Notes: generated from the sequence alone by a model not told the origin. Counted from the stretch's first letter, positions 8,392 through 17,777 are shown. The stretch is 64,000 nucleotides of DNA from Leptotrichia sp. HSP-342 (GCF_041199995.1 NZ_CP165646.1:1426001-1490000); one strand, 5' to 3'. Numbers and translations are program-made.

Positions 8392-9324
8392 TTACAGAAA
8401 AAACTCCTTGTCTTTTTTTAAAACAGTCATCATCATTGCCTGCCTTACAGGAATCCCATTTTTAGCCTGTTTAAAATATAAAGCATATTTTGTGTTGTCT
8501 AAATTTGTATCAATTTCGTCTACTCTTGGCAAAGGATGCAAAATTATCATATCATCTTTACATTTTCCTTCGATATTTTCACGGTTTATAACATAAATAC
8601 CCCTTACTTTCTCATAATCTTCAATATCTGGAAATCTTTCCTTCTGAATCCGAGTCATGTAAAAAACATCAATTTTATCAAGACAATCTCTAAAATCCTC
8701 TAAAATTTCATATTTTATCCCATTTTTTTTCAGATCTTCCAATAAATAATCAGGCATTTGCAAAATTTGTGGTGCTACAAAATAAATTATCGGTTTAAAA
8801 TGCGTAAGTGCCTTTACTAATGAATGAACTGTCCTTCCATACTTCAAGTCTCCAACAAATGCAATTTGTAAATTTTCAAGTGTGCCTTTTTCCTCCAGAA
8901 TTGTGTACAAATCAAGTAAAGTTTGACTAGGGTGCTGATTAGAGCCATCTCCTGCATTAATTACAGGTTTTCGTGATGTTTCTGAGGCAAGCCGAGCTGC
9001 TCCGTCAAACGGGTGTCTTACAACTATTACGTCTGAATACGCTTCCACCATTTTTATTGTATCTCTAAAGGATTCCCCTTTTTTTACAGACGACTGCTCC
9101 ACAGGCGGTAATGATAAAACATTTGCTCCAAGCCCTATTGCAGCAGATTCAAACGACATTTTAGTACGTGTACTTGGCTCAAAAAACAAAGTAGAAATTA
9201 TTTTCCCACGCAAAAACTTAAATTTTTCCTCTTCCGAACAGTCTTCAATCTTCCTTGCCAGCTCTAAAATATCAAGAATTTCCTTTTTCCCCATATCATT
9301 CATAGAAATAATATTTTTCACCAC
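8392..9324 (-). CDS. pyrB: Aspartate carbamoyltransferase catalytic subunit
   Basis: PyrB makes carbamoyl-aspartate, the committed pyrimidine step. The carbamoyl-phosphate motif FFEPSTRTKMSFES spans residues 48-60, HPSQTLLD is near 131-138, and HPLPRVDEI lies near the C-terminus. 310 residues is normal. The start is GTG 9324 (GTG GTG AAA), after GGGAGAG. It is the first gene of the cluster, with a promoter at 9361-9389 and a leader of only about 30 nt, too short for a PyrR-type attenuator. Confidence 0.95.
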   Translation of the reverse strand: MVKNIISMNDMGKKEILDILELARKIEDCSEEEKFKFLRGKIISTLFFEPSTRTKMSFESAAIGLGANVLSLPPVEQSSVKKGESFRDTIKMVEAYSDVIVVRHPFDGAARLASETSRKPVINAGDGSNQHPSQTLLDLYTILEEKGTLENLQIAFVGDLKYGRTVHSLVKALTHFKPIIYFVAPQILQMPDYLLEDLKKNGIKYEILEDFRDCLDKIDVFYMTRIQKERFPDIEDYEKVRGIYVINRENIEGKCKDDMIILHPLPRVDEIDTNLDNTKYALYFKQAKNGIPVRQAMMMTVLKKDKEFFL

Positions 9325-9360
9325 TATCTCTCCCTTGAATTCTTATTTTTTCCTAAATTT

Positions 9361-9389
9361 ATGATAACAAATTTTAATACCATTTGCAA
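9361..9389 (-). promoter_or_regulatory. Promoter of the pyrB operon
   Basis: On the minus strand TTGCAA, 17 nt, TATCAT. The predicted transcript starts near 9354, about 30 nt before the pyrB start codon. No leader hairpin or PyrR site is visible. Confidence 0.7.
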
Positions 9390-9458
9390 ACTTTTCTTTG
9401 AATAATAATTTTTTTATATGCTTGGATAAAATTAAATAATCATAATTACTATATTTAA

Positions 9459-9917
9459 TACTAAGCCCCCTTTTGAAAATAGGAATAAATTTTTATAATA
9501 GAGTTGTTTGATAATTAATTCATAATCATTCAACTAAATTGTTTTTTATTATTTTTTGGACATTTTATTAATAAATATTTTTTCATATTACTATGTTTTT
9601 TCTTTTTTATTTTCGTAGGATTGCTCATTGCCGCAAATCCTTATCTTGCAGTAAAGGTTTATCCTGATAATCAAAATATTTGGCAAGATTGCTACGCAAT
9701 AACCTATGGCTAGTCTACAACATTTTTCTACACTGACAAAAAACTCGCTATGCTCAGACAGTTTTGCCAGCACAGAAAAATGCTCCGACGGATTAATTTA
9801 TACTAGAATCTGTTTAAAAAGTGAAAATTATGTTTTAATCATTTGAAAATATTAAGTTTATATCCTTTAATTAGAAAAATTTGTAATAAATTCCTTATTT
9901 AAATGAGGTTTAGTATA
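9459..9917. repeat. Intergenic repeat element with inverted ends
   Basis: This fills most of the gap between pyrB and the next gene. The left end begins TACTAAGCCCCC and the right end, inverted, begins TACTAAACCTCA; both continue with related AT-rich sequence. The right arm (9799-9917) recurs at 26906-27022 with most bases identical. The section around 9567-9615 matches 18185-18235, including TATGTTTTTTCTTTTT. The interior (9610-9790) has a higher GC content than its flanks and several small palindromes. It has no convincing gene. It is probably a non-autonomous, MITE-like element. Confidence 0.7.
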
Positions 9918-9946
9918 ACTTTAAAAACTTTGATACAAATAAAAAT

Positions 9947-9971
9947 AGAGGGAAAAATTAAAACTCCCTCT
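9947..9971 (-). terminator. Terminator downstream of the acetyltransferase unit
   Basis: AGAGGGA and TCCCTCT pair over 7 bp with an AT-rich loop. On the minus strand the stem is followed by ATTTTTATTT. It ends the transcript carrying the acetyltransferase gene and the frameshifted small gene. Confidence 0.75.
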
Positions 9972-9989
9972 TTATTTTCTATAAAAAAA

Positions 9990-10285
9990 CTATTTTAATA
10001 ACATCATCATTAATGGCAAAAAAGCTACTACTATTACTAATATTAACTCTTTATTTGTAAGTTTGAATTTTTTTAACAAAATATGCTTTAATACTAAAAT
10101 TAAATAAAATATACTTATATATAAAAAAATGCCCATTTTTTTTAAAACAAAATATTTACTATATTCTTGTATGACACTATCTAAAGTTTTAAAAATAATA
10201 GTTATGAAATTTCTTTTTATATTATTTCTTTTTAATAGAAAAGAGTATAGCTTTTCTAAAATTTCACTTATTTTTTTATTATCAT
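9990..10285 (-). pseudogene. Small membrane-protein gene with a frameshift at its start (possibly phase-variable)
   Basis: A minus-strand frame ending at TAG 9990 is open for about 98 codons and encodes two hydrophobic segments with basic loops, ending ILVIVVAFLPLMMMLLK. It has no start codon of its own. AGGAG at about 10298 leads to ATG 10285, which is in another frame and stops after five codons. The two frames meet at an A7 tract (T7 at 10271-10277 on the plus strand). One more A would join them into a protein of about 98 residues. It lies 30 nt after the acetyltransferase gene and before a terminator, so it is transcribed. It could be a pseudogene, a slippage switch, or a sequencing error. 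Confidence 0.55.
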
Positions 10286-10327
10286 TATAATTTTATTCTC
10301 CTATTCAATAGTCGTATTTTTTCCATT

Positions 10328-10891
10328 TTACAAATCATTTTCAATTTGTTTTATAACTTTCGCAGGAACTCCACCCACAACACTATTATCAGGTACATCT
10401 TTTGTAACAACTGCCCCAGCCGCAATAACAACATTATTTCCTATCGTAACACCAGGCAAAATTGTGCAGTTGCCACCAATCCAAACATCATTTCCTATAT
10501 TTACTGGCATTCCCTGTGCTTTTCTTTCCCGTCGTCCTTTTGGAGAAATCGGATGTCCCACTGTTGTTATTAATGTATTAGGCCCAATCATACAGTAATC
10601 TCCAATTCTAACTTCTGCAATATCCAGAATTGTAACATTGTAATTTGCTAAAAAATCTTCTCCCACATGAATATTTTTCCCATTATCACAGTTGAAAAAT
10701 GGCTGCACAGAAGCATTATTTTTTACTGTTCCAAAAAGATCCTTTATAGCGGCAAGCTGTTTTTCATTATCCATCGGATCAATCGAATTGAGTATTTGAC
10801 ATTTTTTCAATGCATTTCCTTTTATACCTGCCACTTCTTTATCATAAAAATTATATTCTAGTCCCGCTTTTAATTTTTCCAGTTCTGTCAT
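10328..10891 (-). CDS. maa: Sugar O-acetyltransferase (maltose/galactoside acetyltransferase family)
   Basis: This enzyme transfers acetyl from acetyl-CoA to sugar hydroxyls, usually seen as detoxification of non-metabolised sugars. The N-terminal Mac domain (about residues 1-60, LKAGLEYNFYDKEV) is followed by left-handed hexapeptide repeats (DVWIGGNCTILPGVTIGNN, VIAAGAVVTKDVPDNSVVGG). The catalytic His is likely in TTVGHPISP near residue 113. It has the normal length of 187 residues. It lies 24 nt after the oxidoreductase gene and may form an operon with it. Confidence 0.9.
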   Translation of the reverse strand: MTELEKLKAGLEYNFYDKEVAGIKGNALKKCQILNSIDPMDNEKQLAAIKDLFGTVKNNASVQPFFNCDNGKNIHVGEDFLANYNVTILDIAEVRIGDYCMIGPNTLITTVGHPISPKGRRERKAQGMPVNIGNDVWIGGNCTILPGVTIGNNVVIAAGAVVTKDVPDNSVVGGVPAKVIKQIENDL

Positions 10892-10915
10892 TTTCCCTCC
10901 TTTACTTTTTAAAAA

Positions 10916-11956
10916 CTATTTTAAGTCCTTACTTCCCTCTTCCAGAATTTTTATCTGACAAAGTATTTCCTCATCCTTAACAGTTTTTTCTTTCCCATTT
11001 TTTATTGCCTCATACAAGTCATCATAAACTCTACCATAATCACCTTTTTCAGAAATTACTTTTTCCTCATGATAATTTCCTTTTTCATCATAATAAATTA
11101 GCGTTCCATAATGTTTTGGCAAATCTATTCCAAAATCTACATTGTCTGGCATATAAAATAACTTCAAATGTTCTTCTTGTCTATCCTCCGTTTCTTTTAT
11201 AAAGCACCCTTTAGTTCCATATACGATAAATGAGGCTCTAGGTTTTATCCTAAAGTAGCTTCCTTTTACACTGACTTTTAAACTTTTTCCATTTTCCCTT
11301 TCGTAAAATAAGTCCATATCATAATAGTCATTCATCCGATTTGTCCCAAGAAGCTGCCTTACATCATAATGTACTTTATCAGGGTTACCGTATCGTGAAA
11401 TTATCTGATCCAAGACATGCGTCCCATGCCCATATAAAAATGTATTTGCCAGTTTTCCATCATATTCCTTCACATTTTCAGGCACTTCTGCCCTGTAATA
11501 ATCATAATTAGACTCAATTTCCAAAATCTCTCCTAATTTCCCGCTTTCAATCACTTTCATTGTAGTCAAGAAATCGCTGTCAAATCTTCTATTGTGATAA
11601 GGCTGCACAATTAGACCTTTTTCCTTAGCTAACCTAAATAACTCCTGTGCTTCTTCCAATGTTTCAACAAAAGGTTTTTCCACAAGACAGTTCTTACCAT
11701 ATTCCAGCACTTCTTTAGCGTATTTATAATGTAAGTCGGATCTTAGGCAGATAACAACCAAATCAATTTCAGAATCATTATACAGTTCTTCAATTTTATC
11801 AGTATAATGAATCCCGTCTATTCTCTTCCAAGTCTTATTTTCCAAATTATTTGTAACAATGGTCTTCACTTTTATTTTATCTTTTCTTTGCAGTAAAAAT
11901 GGCAGATGGTATCTGTTTGCACTTTTTCCATTTCCAATAATTCCTATCGTCATCAT
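10916..11956 (-). CDS. Gfo/Idh/MocA family NAD(P)-dependent oxidoreductase
   Basis: The N-terminal Rossmann fold is visible (TIGIIGNGKSANRYHLPFLL), and the family motif follows as LVEKPFVETLEEAQELF (EKP near residue 95). GHGTHVLDQIISRYG near residue 180 carries the catalytic His. Such enzymes oxidise or epimerise sugars and inositols; the substrate here is unknown. ATG 11956 is chosen over the in-frame GTG at 11965 because AAAGGG lies 8 nt before it. Its neighbours are a sugar acetyltransferase and a 6-phospho-beta-glucosidase. Confidence 0.88.
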   Translation of the reverse strand: MMTIGIIGNGKSANRYHLPFLLQRKDKIKVKTIVTNNLENKTWKRIDGIHYTDKIEELYNDSEIDLVVICLRSDLHYKYAKEVLEYGKNCLVEKPFVETLEEAQELFRLAKEKGLIVQPYHNRRFDSDFLTTMKVIESGKLGEILEIESNYDYYRAEVPENVKEYDGKLANTFLYGHGTHVLDQIISRYGNPDKVHYDVRQLLGTNRMNDYYDMDLFYERENGKSLKVSVKGSYFRIKPRASFIVYGTKGCFIKETEDRQEEHLKLFYMPDNVDFGIDLPKHYGTLIYYDEKGNYHEEKVISEKGDYGRVYDDLYEAIKNGKEKTVKDEEILCQIKILEEGSKDLK

Positions 11957-12016
11957 AAAAATCACCCTTTCTAATCAGTATTATAAAAAACTAGAGTAAA
12001 AAATACGTAAAAAAGT

Positions 12017-12041
12017 GAATTAGCTGTATATAGCCTAATTC
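12017..12041 (-). terminator. Terminator of the IIA-glucosidase transcript
   Basis: GAATTAG and CTAATTC pair (7 bp). On the minus strand the stem is followed by ACTTTTTTACG. It lies about 125 nt past the glucosidase stop codon and before the oxidoreductase gene. Confidence 0.65.
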
Positions 12042-12166
12042 TCTACTCTCACTTCAAACCAAGATTTATTTTAAAGTACTATATAATATAGTCAAATAAA
12101 ATATCACAAAATGATTTTTATTCTAAAAATTTCCCTTTTAAACAATTTATAATTCTTTAGTATCTT

Positions 12167-13684
<1,518 letters not shown>

Positions 13685-13711
13685 TTACTGCTTTATCATT
13701 GCCTTCTAATT

Positions 13712-13822
13712 AATACTTTCCTATAAAAAAGCAAAAGTTATATTTAATTATTTTGGAATATTGGTTTTTATCCCTTGTAAAAAAAGTCTTTAATAACTTT
13801 CTTATTCAACGAAGTTTAATCT
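13712..13822. repeat. Diverged copy of the intergenic repeat
   Basis: This can be aligned along its length with the right arm at 9799-9917 and with 26906-27022: TATTTAATTATTTTGGAATA here against TTTTAATTATTTGAAAATA there, then TTTATCCCTTG against TTATATCCTTT. It has more substitutions than the other copies and no inverted partner. Confidence 0.5.
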
Positions 13823-13841
13823 AAATCCCTTTATTATGAAT

Positions 13842-13889
13842 ACAGGACATTCACACATAAAATAATATTTTTATACGCAATTGTCCTGT
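13842..13889 (-). other. Hairpin downstream of the IIA gene
   Basis: ACAGGACA and TGTCCTGT pair perfectly over 8 bp around a 32-nt AT-rich loop. There is no T run after the stem on the minus strand, so this is more likely an mRNA-processing or stabilising structure, or a weak terminator, between IIA and the glucosidase gene. Confidence 0.45.
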
Positions 13890-13917
13890 TTAATATATTT
13901 CAAAATTCAGTTCAAAA

Positions 13918-14244
13918 CTATTTTTGTTCCAATCTCTTGTACACTTCAATAAATTCCTTTGCCAGTTCCTTAAACAAAATTGCCGTCATCAAGTGATCCT
14001 GTGAATGTACCATAATTAATCCAACATCAATTTTTTCTCCTCCAGCTTCCCTTACAATCAAATCTGTCTGTAATTCATGTGCCTTCAGCATTTCCTCAGT
14101 AGATTGCTTCATAAATTCTTCCGCTTCATCAAACTTCCCTGCCTTCGCCGCATTCATAGCCTGATAAGCCAAACTTTTAGTTTCTCCTGCCTGTCCAATC
14201 AATGTCATTGCAATCATTTCAATATCCAATATTTCTTCAGCCAT
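13918..14244 (-). CDS. PTS cellobiose/lactose-type EIIA
   Basis: EIIA takes phosphate from HPr and passes it to EIIB. It is a short all-helical Lac-family protein; H80 in MVHSQDHLMTAI is the expected phosphorylation site. ATG 14244 follows AGGAGGATTTACT; the upstream in-frame extension has no site of its own. It gives 108 residues, the normal size. Its partners EIIB and EIIC lie 1.7 kb away on the other strand, with a Rep_3-like gene between, so the complete transporter is encoded by two divergent units. Confidence 0.92.
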   Translation of the reverse strand: MAEEILDIEMIAMTLIGQAGETKSLAYQAMNAAKAGKFDEAEEFMKQSTEEMLKAHELQTDLIVREAGGEKIDVGLIMVHSQDHLMTAILFKELAKEFIEVYKRLEQK

Positions 14245-14312
14245 AGTAAATCCTCCTAAATAATTATTTTTTAGTTTTATCAAATTTTATATTAAAATTT
14301 CTTCTTAATTTT

Positions 14313-14341
14313 GTTATAACACACGTTTCCCTGTATGTCAA
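14313..14341 (-). promoter_or_regulatory. Promoter of the EIIA-glucosidase unit
   Basis: On the minus strand TTGACA, 17 nt, TATAAC, about 70 nt upstream of ATG 14244. Confidence 0.75.
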
Positions 14342-14360
14342 TTTTTCATACTTTTAATTC

Positions 14361-14373
14361 ATTTTTCGTCTAT
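14361..14373 (-). promoter_or_regulatory. Candidate regulator site 1 (upstream of the EIIA promoter)
   Basis: On the minus strand this reads ATAGACGAAAAAT and ends 19 bp before the -35 box; the end of ATAGACG lies 25 bp from TTGACA. The same core lies at the same distance from the EIIB promoter (15863-15875). Placement upstream of the -35 suggests an activator site. Confidence 0.55.
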
Positions 14374-14431
14374 TTTTATTAATTTTATTATTAATTAAAG
14401 CATAAATCCGATATTCTATGAAAATAAACGA

Positions 14432-14461
14432 TTTACAATTACATCTTTTTTCGTGTATAAT
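14432..14461 (+). promoter_or_regulatory. Promoter of the Rep_3-like gene
   Basis: TTTACA, 18 nt, TATAAT. The predicted start is near 14468, which rules out the TTG at 14467 as the start codon and supports ATG 14542. Confidence 0.7.
14446..14458 (+). promoter_or_regulatory. Candidate regulator site 2 (over the Rep_3-like promoter)
   Basis: TTTTTTCGTGTAT, 12 of 13 bases identical to the reverse complement of the site at 15863. It covers the spacer and part of the -10, where a bound protein would be expected to repress. Confidence 0.5.
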
Positions 14462-14541
14462 ATATATTGAAAATTTTAAAAAAATATAAATTTATAATAA
14501 AATATTTCACAAAATCTTTATTAAAGGAGAAAAATCATATT

Positions 14542-15741
14542 ATGGATATTTATGCACCAATTAACAAACATTTTTTAGAAAATAAAAAAATAAAAATTTC
14601 ATTTTCAAAAGTATTGAATAAAAAAGAAAAATATTTTTTAAAGTTTCTTTTTATGGAATATAAGTTGCTGGAAAAATTTGAGAAAGCGACTATTTTACAA
14701 GATGTTGATTTAAATGAAATATTAGATGTGCTTAAATTTTCTACATTTGAGCAATTGAAAAAATTTTTGGATAATTTACAAGTGAAAAAGCTGGAGTTCT
14801 CAATTTTTAGTAATGATAAAATTGTACTTTACGGACGATTTCCAATTTTGGTGTCTTACAATATTGTTTATTCCAAAATTGAATTTCAATTTGCAAGAGA
14901 AATTCAAAATGCTAGGAAAAATAATACTTTATTCTCACTTCTTAGATTTGATTTTCTGGTTTTTATGGGAGATGAGGCTACTTATAATTTTTATGCTTAT
15001 TTAATTTCTGATAAAAATTATAATAATGATACTGTAATTACATTAGAAAGACTAAAAGAAATGTTTGATACTGGGGATAAATATGAGCGTTTTTTTGACT
15101 TTGAGAAACAGATCTTAAAAAAAGCAATTGAAACTATAAATCTTTTTTCTGACATTAAGGTTGTCTATGAAAAAATTAAGGTTGGAGAACATGTAAATAA
15201 TAAAGTGGAAAAAATTCGTTTTAAGATAATTGATAACAGTAAATCTTCCGAAGAGAAAAACAGGGAACTTGTTCAGCATATAAACAGCATTATGGACTTG
15301 ATAAAAAATGATATAAAAGATTTTCATGCCACTTATGAATTGATAAAAAAGTATATTTTGAAGAAAAATTACGATTACGTTTATACAAATGTTATTTTTA
15401 CAAAAAAGCAATTTAAAAACAATATAGAAAAGCAGTTAAAAAAAGTTTTGCTGCTTGATTTGGGACAATCCTTAAAAAATAACTTAAAACATGAATCAGA
15501 GGTTTTGAACATAAAAAGAAAATACCGTACTCCTTTTTTCCTTCAGCTTGATATATCCAATCTCATGCGTCAGAATCATTTGGAAAATGAGCTTAGAATT
15601 CTAGTTGACGATGGATATTTTAACGAAATTCTTACTTTAAAAAATGAACAGATAATGGAACAGAGCTTTACTGACTTCAAAATCTATATAAAGTACTTCC
15701 AAAATTCTAAAAGCCAAATAAAAATCATAAAATTCCTATAA
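14542..15741 (+). CDS. Rep_3-like (plasmid replication initiator fold) protein, possible regulator
   Basis: The middle of this 399-residue protein resembles the Rep_3/RepB initiators of iteron plasmids. YERFFDFEKQILKKAIETIN, then a strand pair and KVEKIRFKI, is the typical second winged-helix segment; the first winged helix is suggested by NKKEKYFLKFLF and LLRFDFLVFMGDEATYNFYA. The last ~150 residues are an extension I do not recognise. ATG 14542 follows AAAGGAG at slightly long spacing (12 nt). No iteron array or partition gene is nearby, so a functioning plasmid origin is unlikely. It sits between divergent PTS units that share a motif also found in its own promoter, which suggests a transcriptional role. 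The fold assignment is by eye. Confidence 0.65.
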   Translation: MDIYAPINKHFLENKKIKISFSKVLNKKEKYFLKFLFMEYKLLEKFEKATILQDVDLNEILDVLKFSTFEQLKKFLDNLQVKKLEFSIFSNDKIVLYGRFPILVSYNIVYSKIEFQFAREIQNARKNNTLFSLLRFDFLVFMGDEATYNFYAYLISDKNYNNDTVITLERLKEMFDTGDKYERFFDFEKQILKKAIETINLFSDIKVVYEKIKVGEHVNNKVEKIRFKIIDNSKSSEEKNRELVQHINSIMDLIKNDIKDFHATYELIKKYILKKNYDYVYTNVIFTKKQFKNNIEKQLKKVLLLDLGQSLKNNLKHESEVLNIKRKYRTPFFLQLDISNLMRQNHLENELRILVDDGYFNEILTLKNEQIMEQSFTDFKIYIKYFQNSKSQIKIIKFL

Positions 15742-15776
15742 AAATTTTATTTTTTTTTGGAATAATCATTTAAAAT

Positions 15777-15813
15777 AATAAACGAAAAAATATATATTTT
15801 TTTATCGTTTATT
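15777..15813 (+). terminator. Terminator of the Rep_3-like gene, containing regulator-site cores
   Basis: AATAAACGA and TCGTTTATT pair over 9 bp, extended by an A-run/T-run. The left arm with its A-run (15778-15790) is also a 12/13 match to the candidate regulator motif in inverted orientation. It could act as terminator, operator or both. Confidence 0.6.
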
Positions 15814-15862
15814 CTAGTTTTTATTTTATAAAAACTTATTTTTCCAATATTTAAAACAGATT

Positions 15863-15875
15863 ATAGACGAAAAAA
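15863..15875 (+). promoter_or_regulatory. Candidate regulator site 4 (upstream of the EIIB promoter)
   Basis: ATAGACGAAAAAA ends 19 bp before the -35 box of the EIIB promoter; the distance from ATAGACG to TTGACT is 25 bp, the same as at the divergent EIIA promoter. Confidence 0.55.
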
Positions 15876-15894
15876 TATTATTTTTTCATAAAAT

Positions 15895-15922
15895 TTGACT
15901 TCTAAAAAATTGGTGGTATACT
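15895..15922 (+). promoter_or_regulatory. Promoter of the EIIB-EIIC unit
   Basis: TTGACT, 16 nt, TATACT, with TGG immediately before the -10 (extended -10). It lies about 70 nt upstream of the EIIB start codon. Confidence 0.75.
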
Positions 15923-15989
15923 ATGAATGTGAAAGAAAATAAAACAATAAAAATAAATTTAGAGAAGAAAGAAGAAAGGATGATTAAAA

Positions 15990-16295
15990 ATGAAAAAAAT
16001 TTTATTATGCTGTGCAGCAGGAATGTCTACTAGTCTATTAGTAAACAAAATGAAAGCTGAGGCTGAAAAAAGAGGAATTGAAGCTGAAATTTGGGCAGAA
16101 CCTCTTGATAAGGCAAAAGAAGAATTTCCAAAAGCTGATGTTATTCTATTAGGACCACAAGTTAAATATGCTTTACCTGAAGCAAAAAAAATCGCTGAAG
16201 AAAACAACATTAATATAGATGTAATTAACATGGTTGACTATGGAATGATGAATGGGGCAAAAGTTCTGGATCAAGCGTTAAATTTAATTAAATAG
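15990..16295 (+). CDS. PTS cellobiose-type EIIB
   Basis: EIIB is phosphorylated on a Cys by EIIA and phosphorylates the incoming sugar bound to EIIC. The active-site loop is at the N-terminus, KKILLCCAAGMSTSLLV, with C8 (the Cys of CxxGMSTS) as the phospho-site. At 101 residues it is the standard Lac/Cel IIB size. It is the first gene of the rightward unit, followed by EIIC after a 150-nt gap containing a hairpin. Confidence 0.94.
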   Translation: MKKILLCCAAGMSTSLLVNKMKAEAEKRGIEAEIWAEPLDKAKEEFPKADVILLGPQVKYALPEAKKIAEENNINIDVINMVDYGMMNGAKVLDQALNLIK

Positions 16296-16328
16296 CTCAA
16301 TTTATACTATACTTTTGTTAGAGTTCAA

Positions 16329-16367
16329 ATATCGGTAAAAATGATTTTAAACCATGGATACCGGTGT
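16329..16367 (+). terminator. Terminator-like hairpin between EIIB and EIIC
   Basis: ATATCGGTA and TACCGGTGT pair over 9 bp (two G-U pairs in the plus-strand transcript), followed by TTGTTTTTATAA. It may lower EIIC expression relative to EIIB or protect the EIIB message. Confidence 0.55.
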
Positions 16368-16446
16368 TTGTTTTTATAAAAGAAAATTTATTTTTCATAT
16401 TGAAGATATTAAATTTTAGAATAATCATTTTTTAGGAGGAATTAAT

Positions 16447-17739
16447 ATGGCAAACATTATGGACAAATTTACACAATTTTTAGAAGAAAAATTAATGCCT
16501 GTAGCTGTAAAAGTGGCTAATCAGAGACATTTAGCGGCAATCAAAGATGGAATGGTTATTACATTGCCATTTATTATAGCAGGATCTGTATTTTTGATTT
16601 TAGGAAACTTGCCGATACCAGCATTAGCTAATTTTTATAAATATAATGCAGTTGGAGAAATTATCGCAAAATGGTTATCCTATCCTGTTGATGTAACATT
16701 TAATTTATTAGGCTTTATTGCGTGTATCGGTATCTCATATAAATTGGCTCAACATTATAAATTAGATGAAATTTCTAGTACAATCTTAGGAGTTTTAGCA
16801 TTTTTACTGGTAACTCCTTTTCATAATGGTATCCCACTGCCTAGTATGGGAAGCGGAGGATTATTTGTAGCTATAATAATGTCACTTTTGGCAATAGAAA
16901 TTGTAAACTTTATCGTGAAAAAGAACATTATTATTGAAATGCCTGATTCTGTGCCACCTGCAGTATCAAAATCATTTGCTGCATTAATTCCAGGATTTTT
17001 TGTTATTCTAATTTCATTAATAATAAGAATTTTATTTGAAGTTTCTCCATTTGGAAATATCCATAAGGTTGTTGAAATGGTATTAACTAAACCGCTTACA
17101 GCATTAGGAGGATCTTTCTTTGGAATGATGGGACTTTCTTTCATAACTAATTTACTATGGACTGCTGGAATACATGGTTCAAACCTAGTAACAGGAGGTA
17201 TAGCAAGACCTGTACTGGATACATTAATGGATCAGAATAGAATTGCACTTAGTGCTGGAAAACCTCTTCCAAATATAGTTACAACTCAGTTCTTTGATAT
17301 TTTTCATAATATGGGAGGTTCTGGAACAACTTTCTCTCTTGCTATTATGCTTCTTTTCCTTTCTAAGAGTAAACAGCTTAAAGAAATTGGTAAATTAGCA
17401 ATTGGTCCTGCTTTTTTCAATATTAACGAACCCATTTTATTTGGACTTCCAATAGTTATGAACCCTATTTTAATCATTCCATTTATACTGGCTCCGTTAG
17501 TTACAGTAATGGTTACTTACCTAGCGATGTATTCAGGGTTAGTTGCAAAAGTAACTGGAGTTGCCTTGCCTTGGACAACGCCGCCTTTCATATCTGGTTT
17601 TCTCGCAACGAGCCATTGGACAGGAGCAGCCATACAAGTAGTAAACTTCTTCATAACAGCGGCTATTTACTATCCATTCTTTAAAATATGGGATGATAAA
17701 AAATTGCAGGAAGAAAACGGTACAGCAAGTACAAATTAA
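16447..17739 (+). CDS. PTS cellobiose-type EIIC permease
   Basis: This is the membrane channel of the beta-glucoside PTS. The 430 residues contain about ten hydrophobic segments, and the family sugar-binding region includes TAGIHGSNLV and GPAFFNINEPILFGLPIVMNP (NEP motif). The N-terminus, FTQFLEEKLMPVAVKVANQRHLAAIKDG, is typical of Lac-family IIC. A strong TAGGAGGAATTAAT site precedes ATG 16447. No terminator was seen between its stop and the trp leader promoter 40 nt downstream. Confidence 0.94.
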   Translation: MANIMDKFTQFLEEKLMPVAVKVANQRHLAAIKDGMVITLPFIIAGSVFLILGNLPIPALANFYKYNAVGEIIAKWLSYPVDVTFNLLGFIACIGISYKLAQHYKLDEISSTILGVLAFLLVTPFHNGIPLPSMGSGGLFVAIIMSLLAIEIVNFIVKKNIIIEMPDSVPPAVSKSFAALIPGFFVILISLIIRILFEVSPFGNIHKVVEMVLTKPLTALGGSFFGMMGLSFITNLLWTAGIHGSNLVTGGIARPVLDTLMDQNRIALSAGKPLPNIVTTQFFDIFHNMGGSGTTFSLAIMLLFLSKSKQLKEIGKLAIGPAFFNINEPILFGLPIVMNPILIIPFILAPLVTVMVTYLAMYSGLVAKVTGVALPWTTPPFISGFLATSHWTGAAIQVVNFFITAAIYYPFFKIWDDKKLQEENGTASTN

Positions 17740-17777
17740 TCATTAACAAAAGTTATGGTTAAATTAATAAAATATAT

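Noticed and set aside
9325..9360. PyrR-type attenuator before pyrB
   Set aside because: The leader from the predicted promoter is only about 30 nt, with no hairpin or anti-antiterminator.
9591..9773. 60-codon minus-strand frame between pyrB and the acetyltransferase gene
   Set aside because: It lies inside the repeat element, has no ribosome binding site, and its composition follows the small palindromes of the repeat. I treat it as part of the repeat, not a gene.
14244..15990. Plasmid replication origin with iterons
   Set aside because: Only four copies of the 13-bp motif are present, split on both sides in opposite orientation and placed at promoters. There is no tandem iteron array, DnaA box cluster or partition gene.
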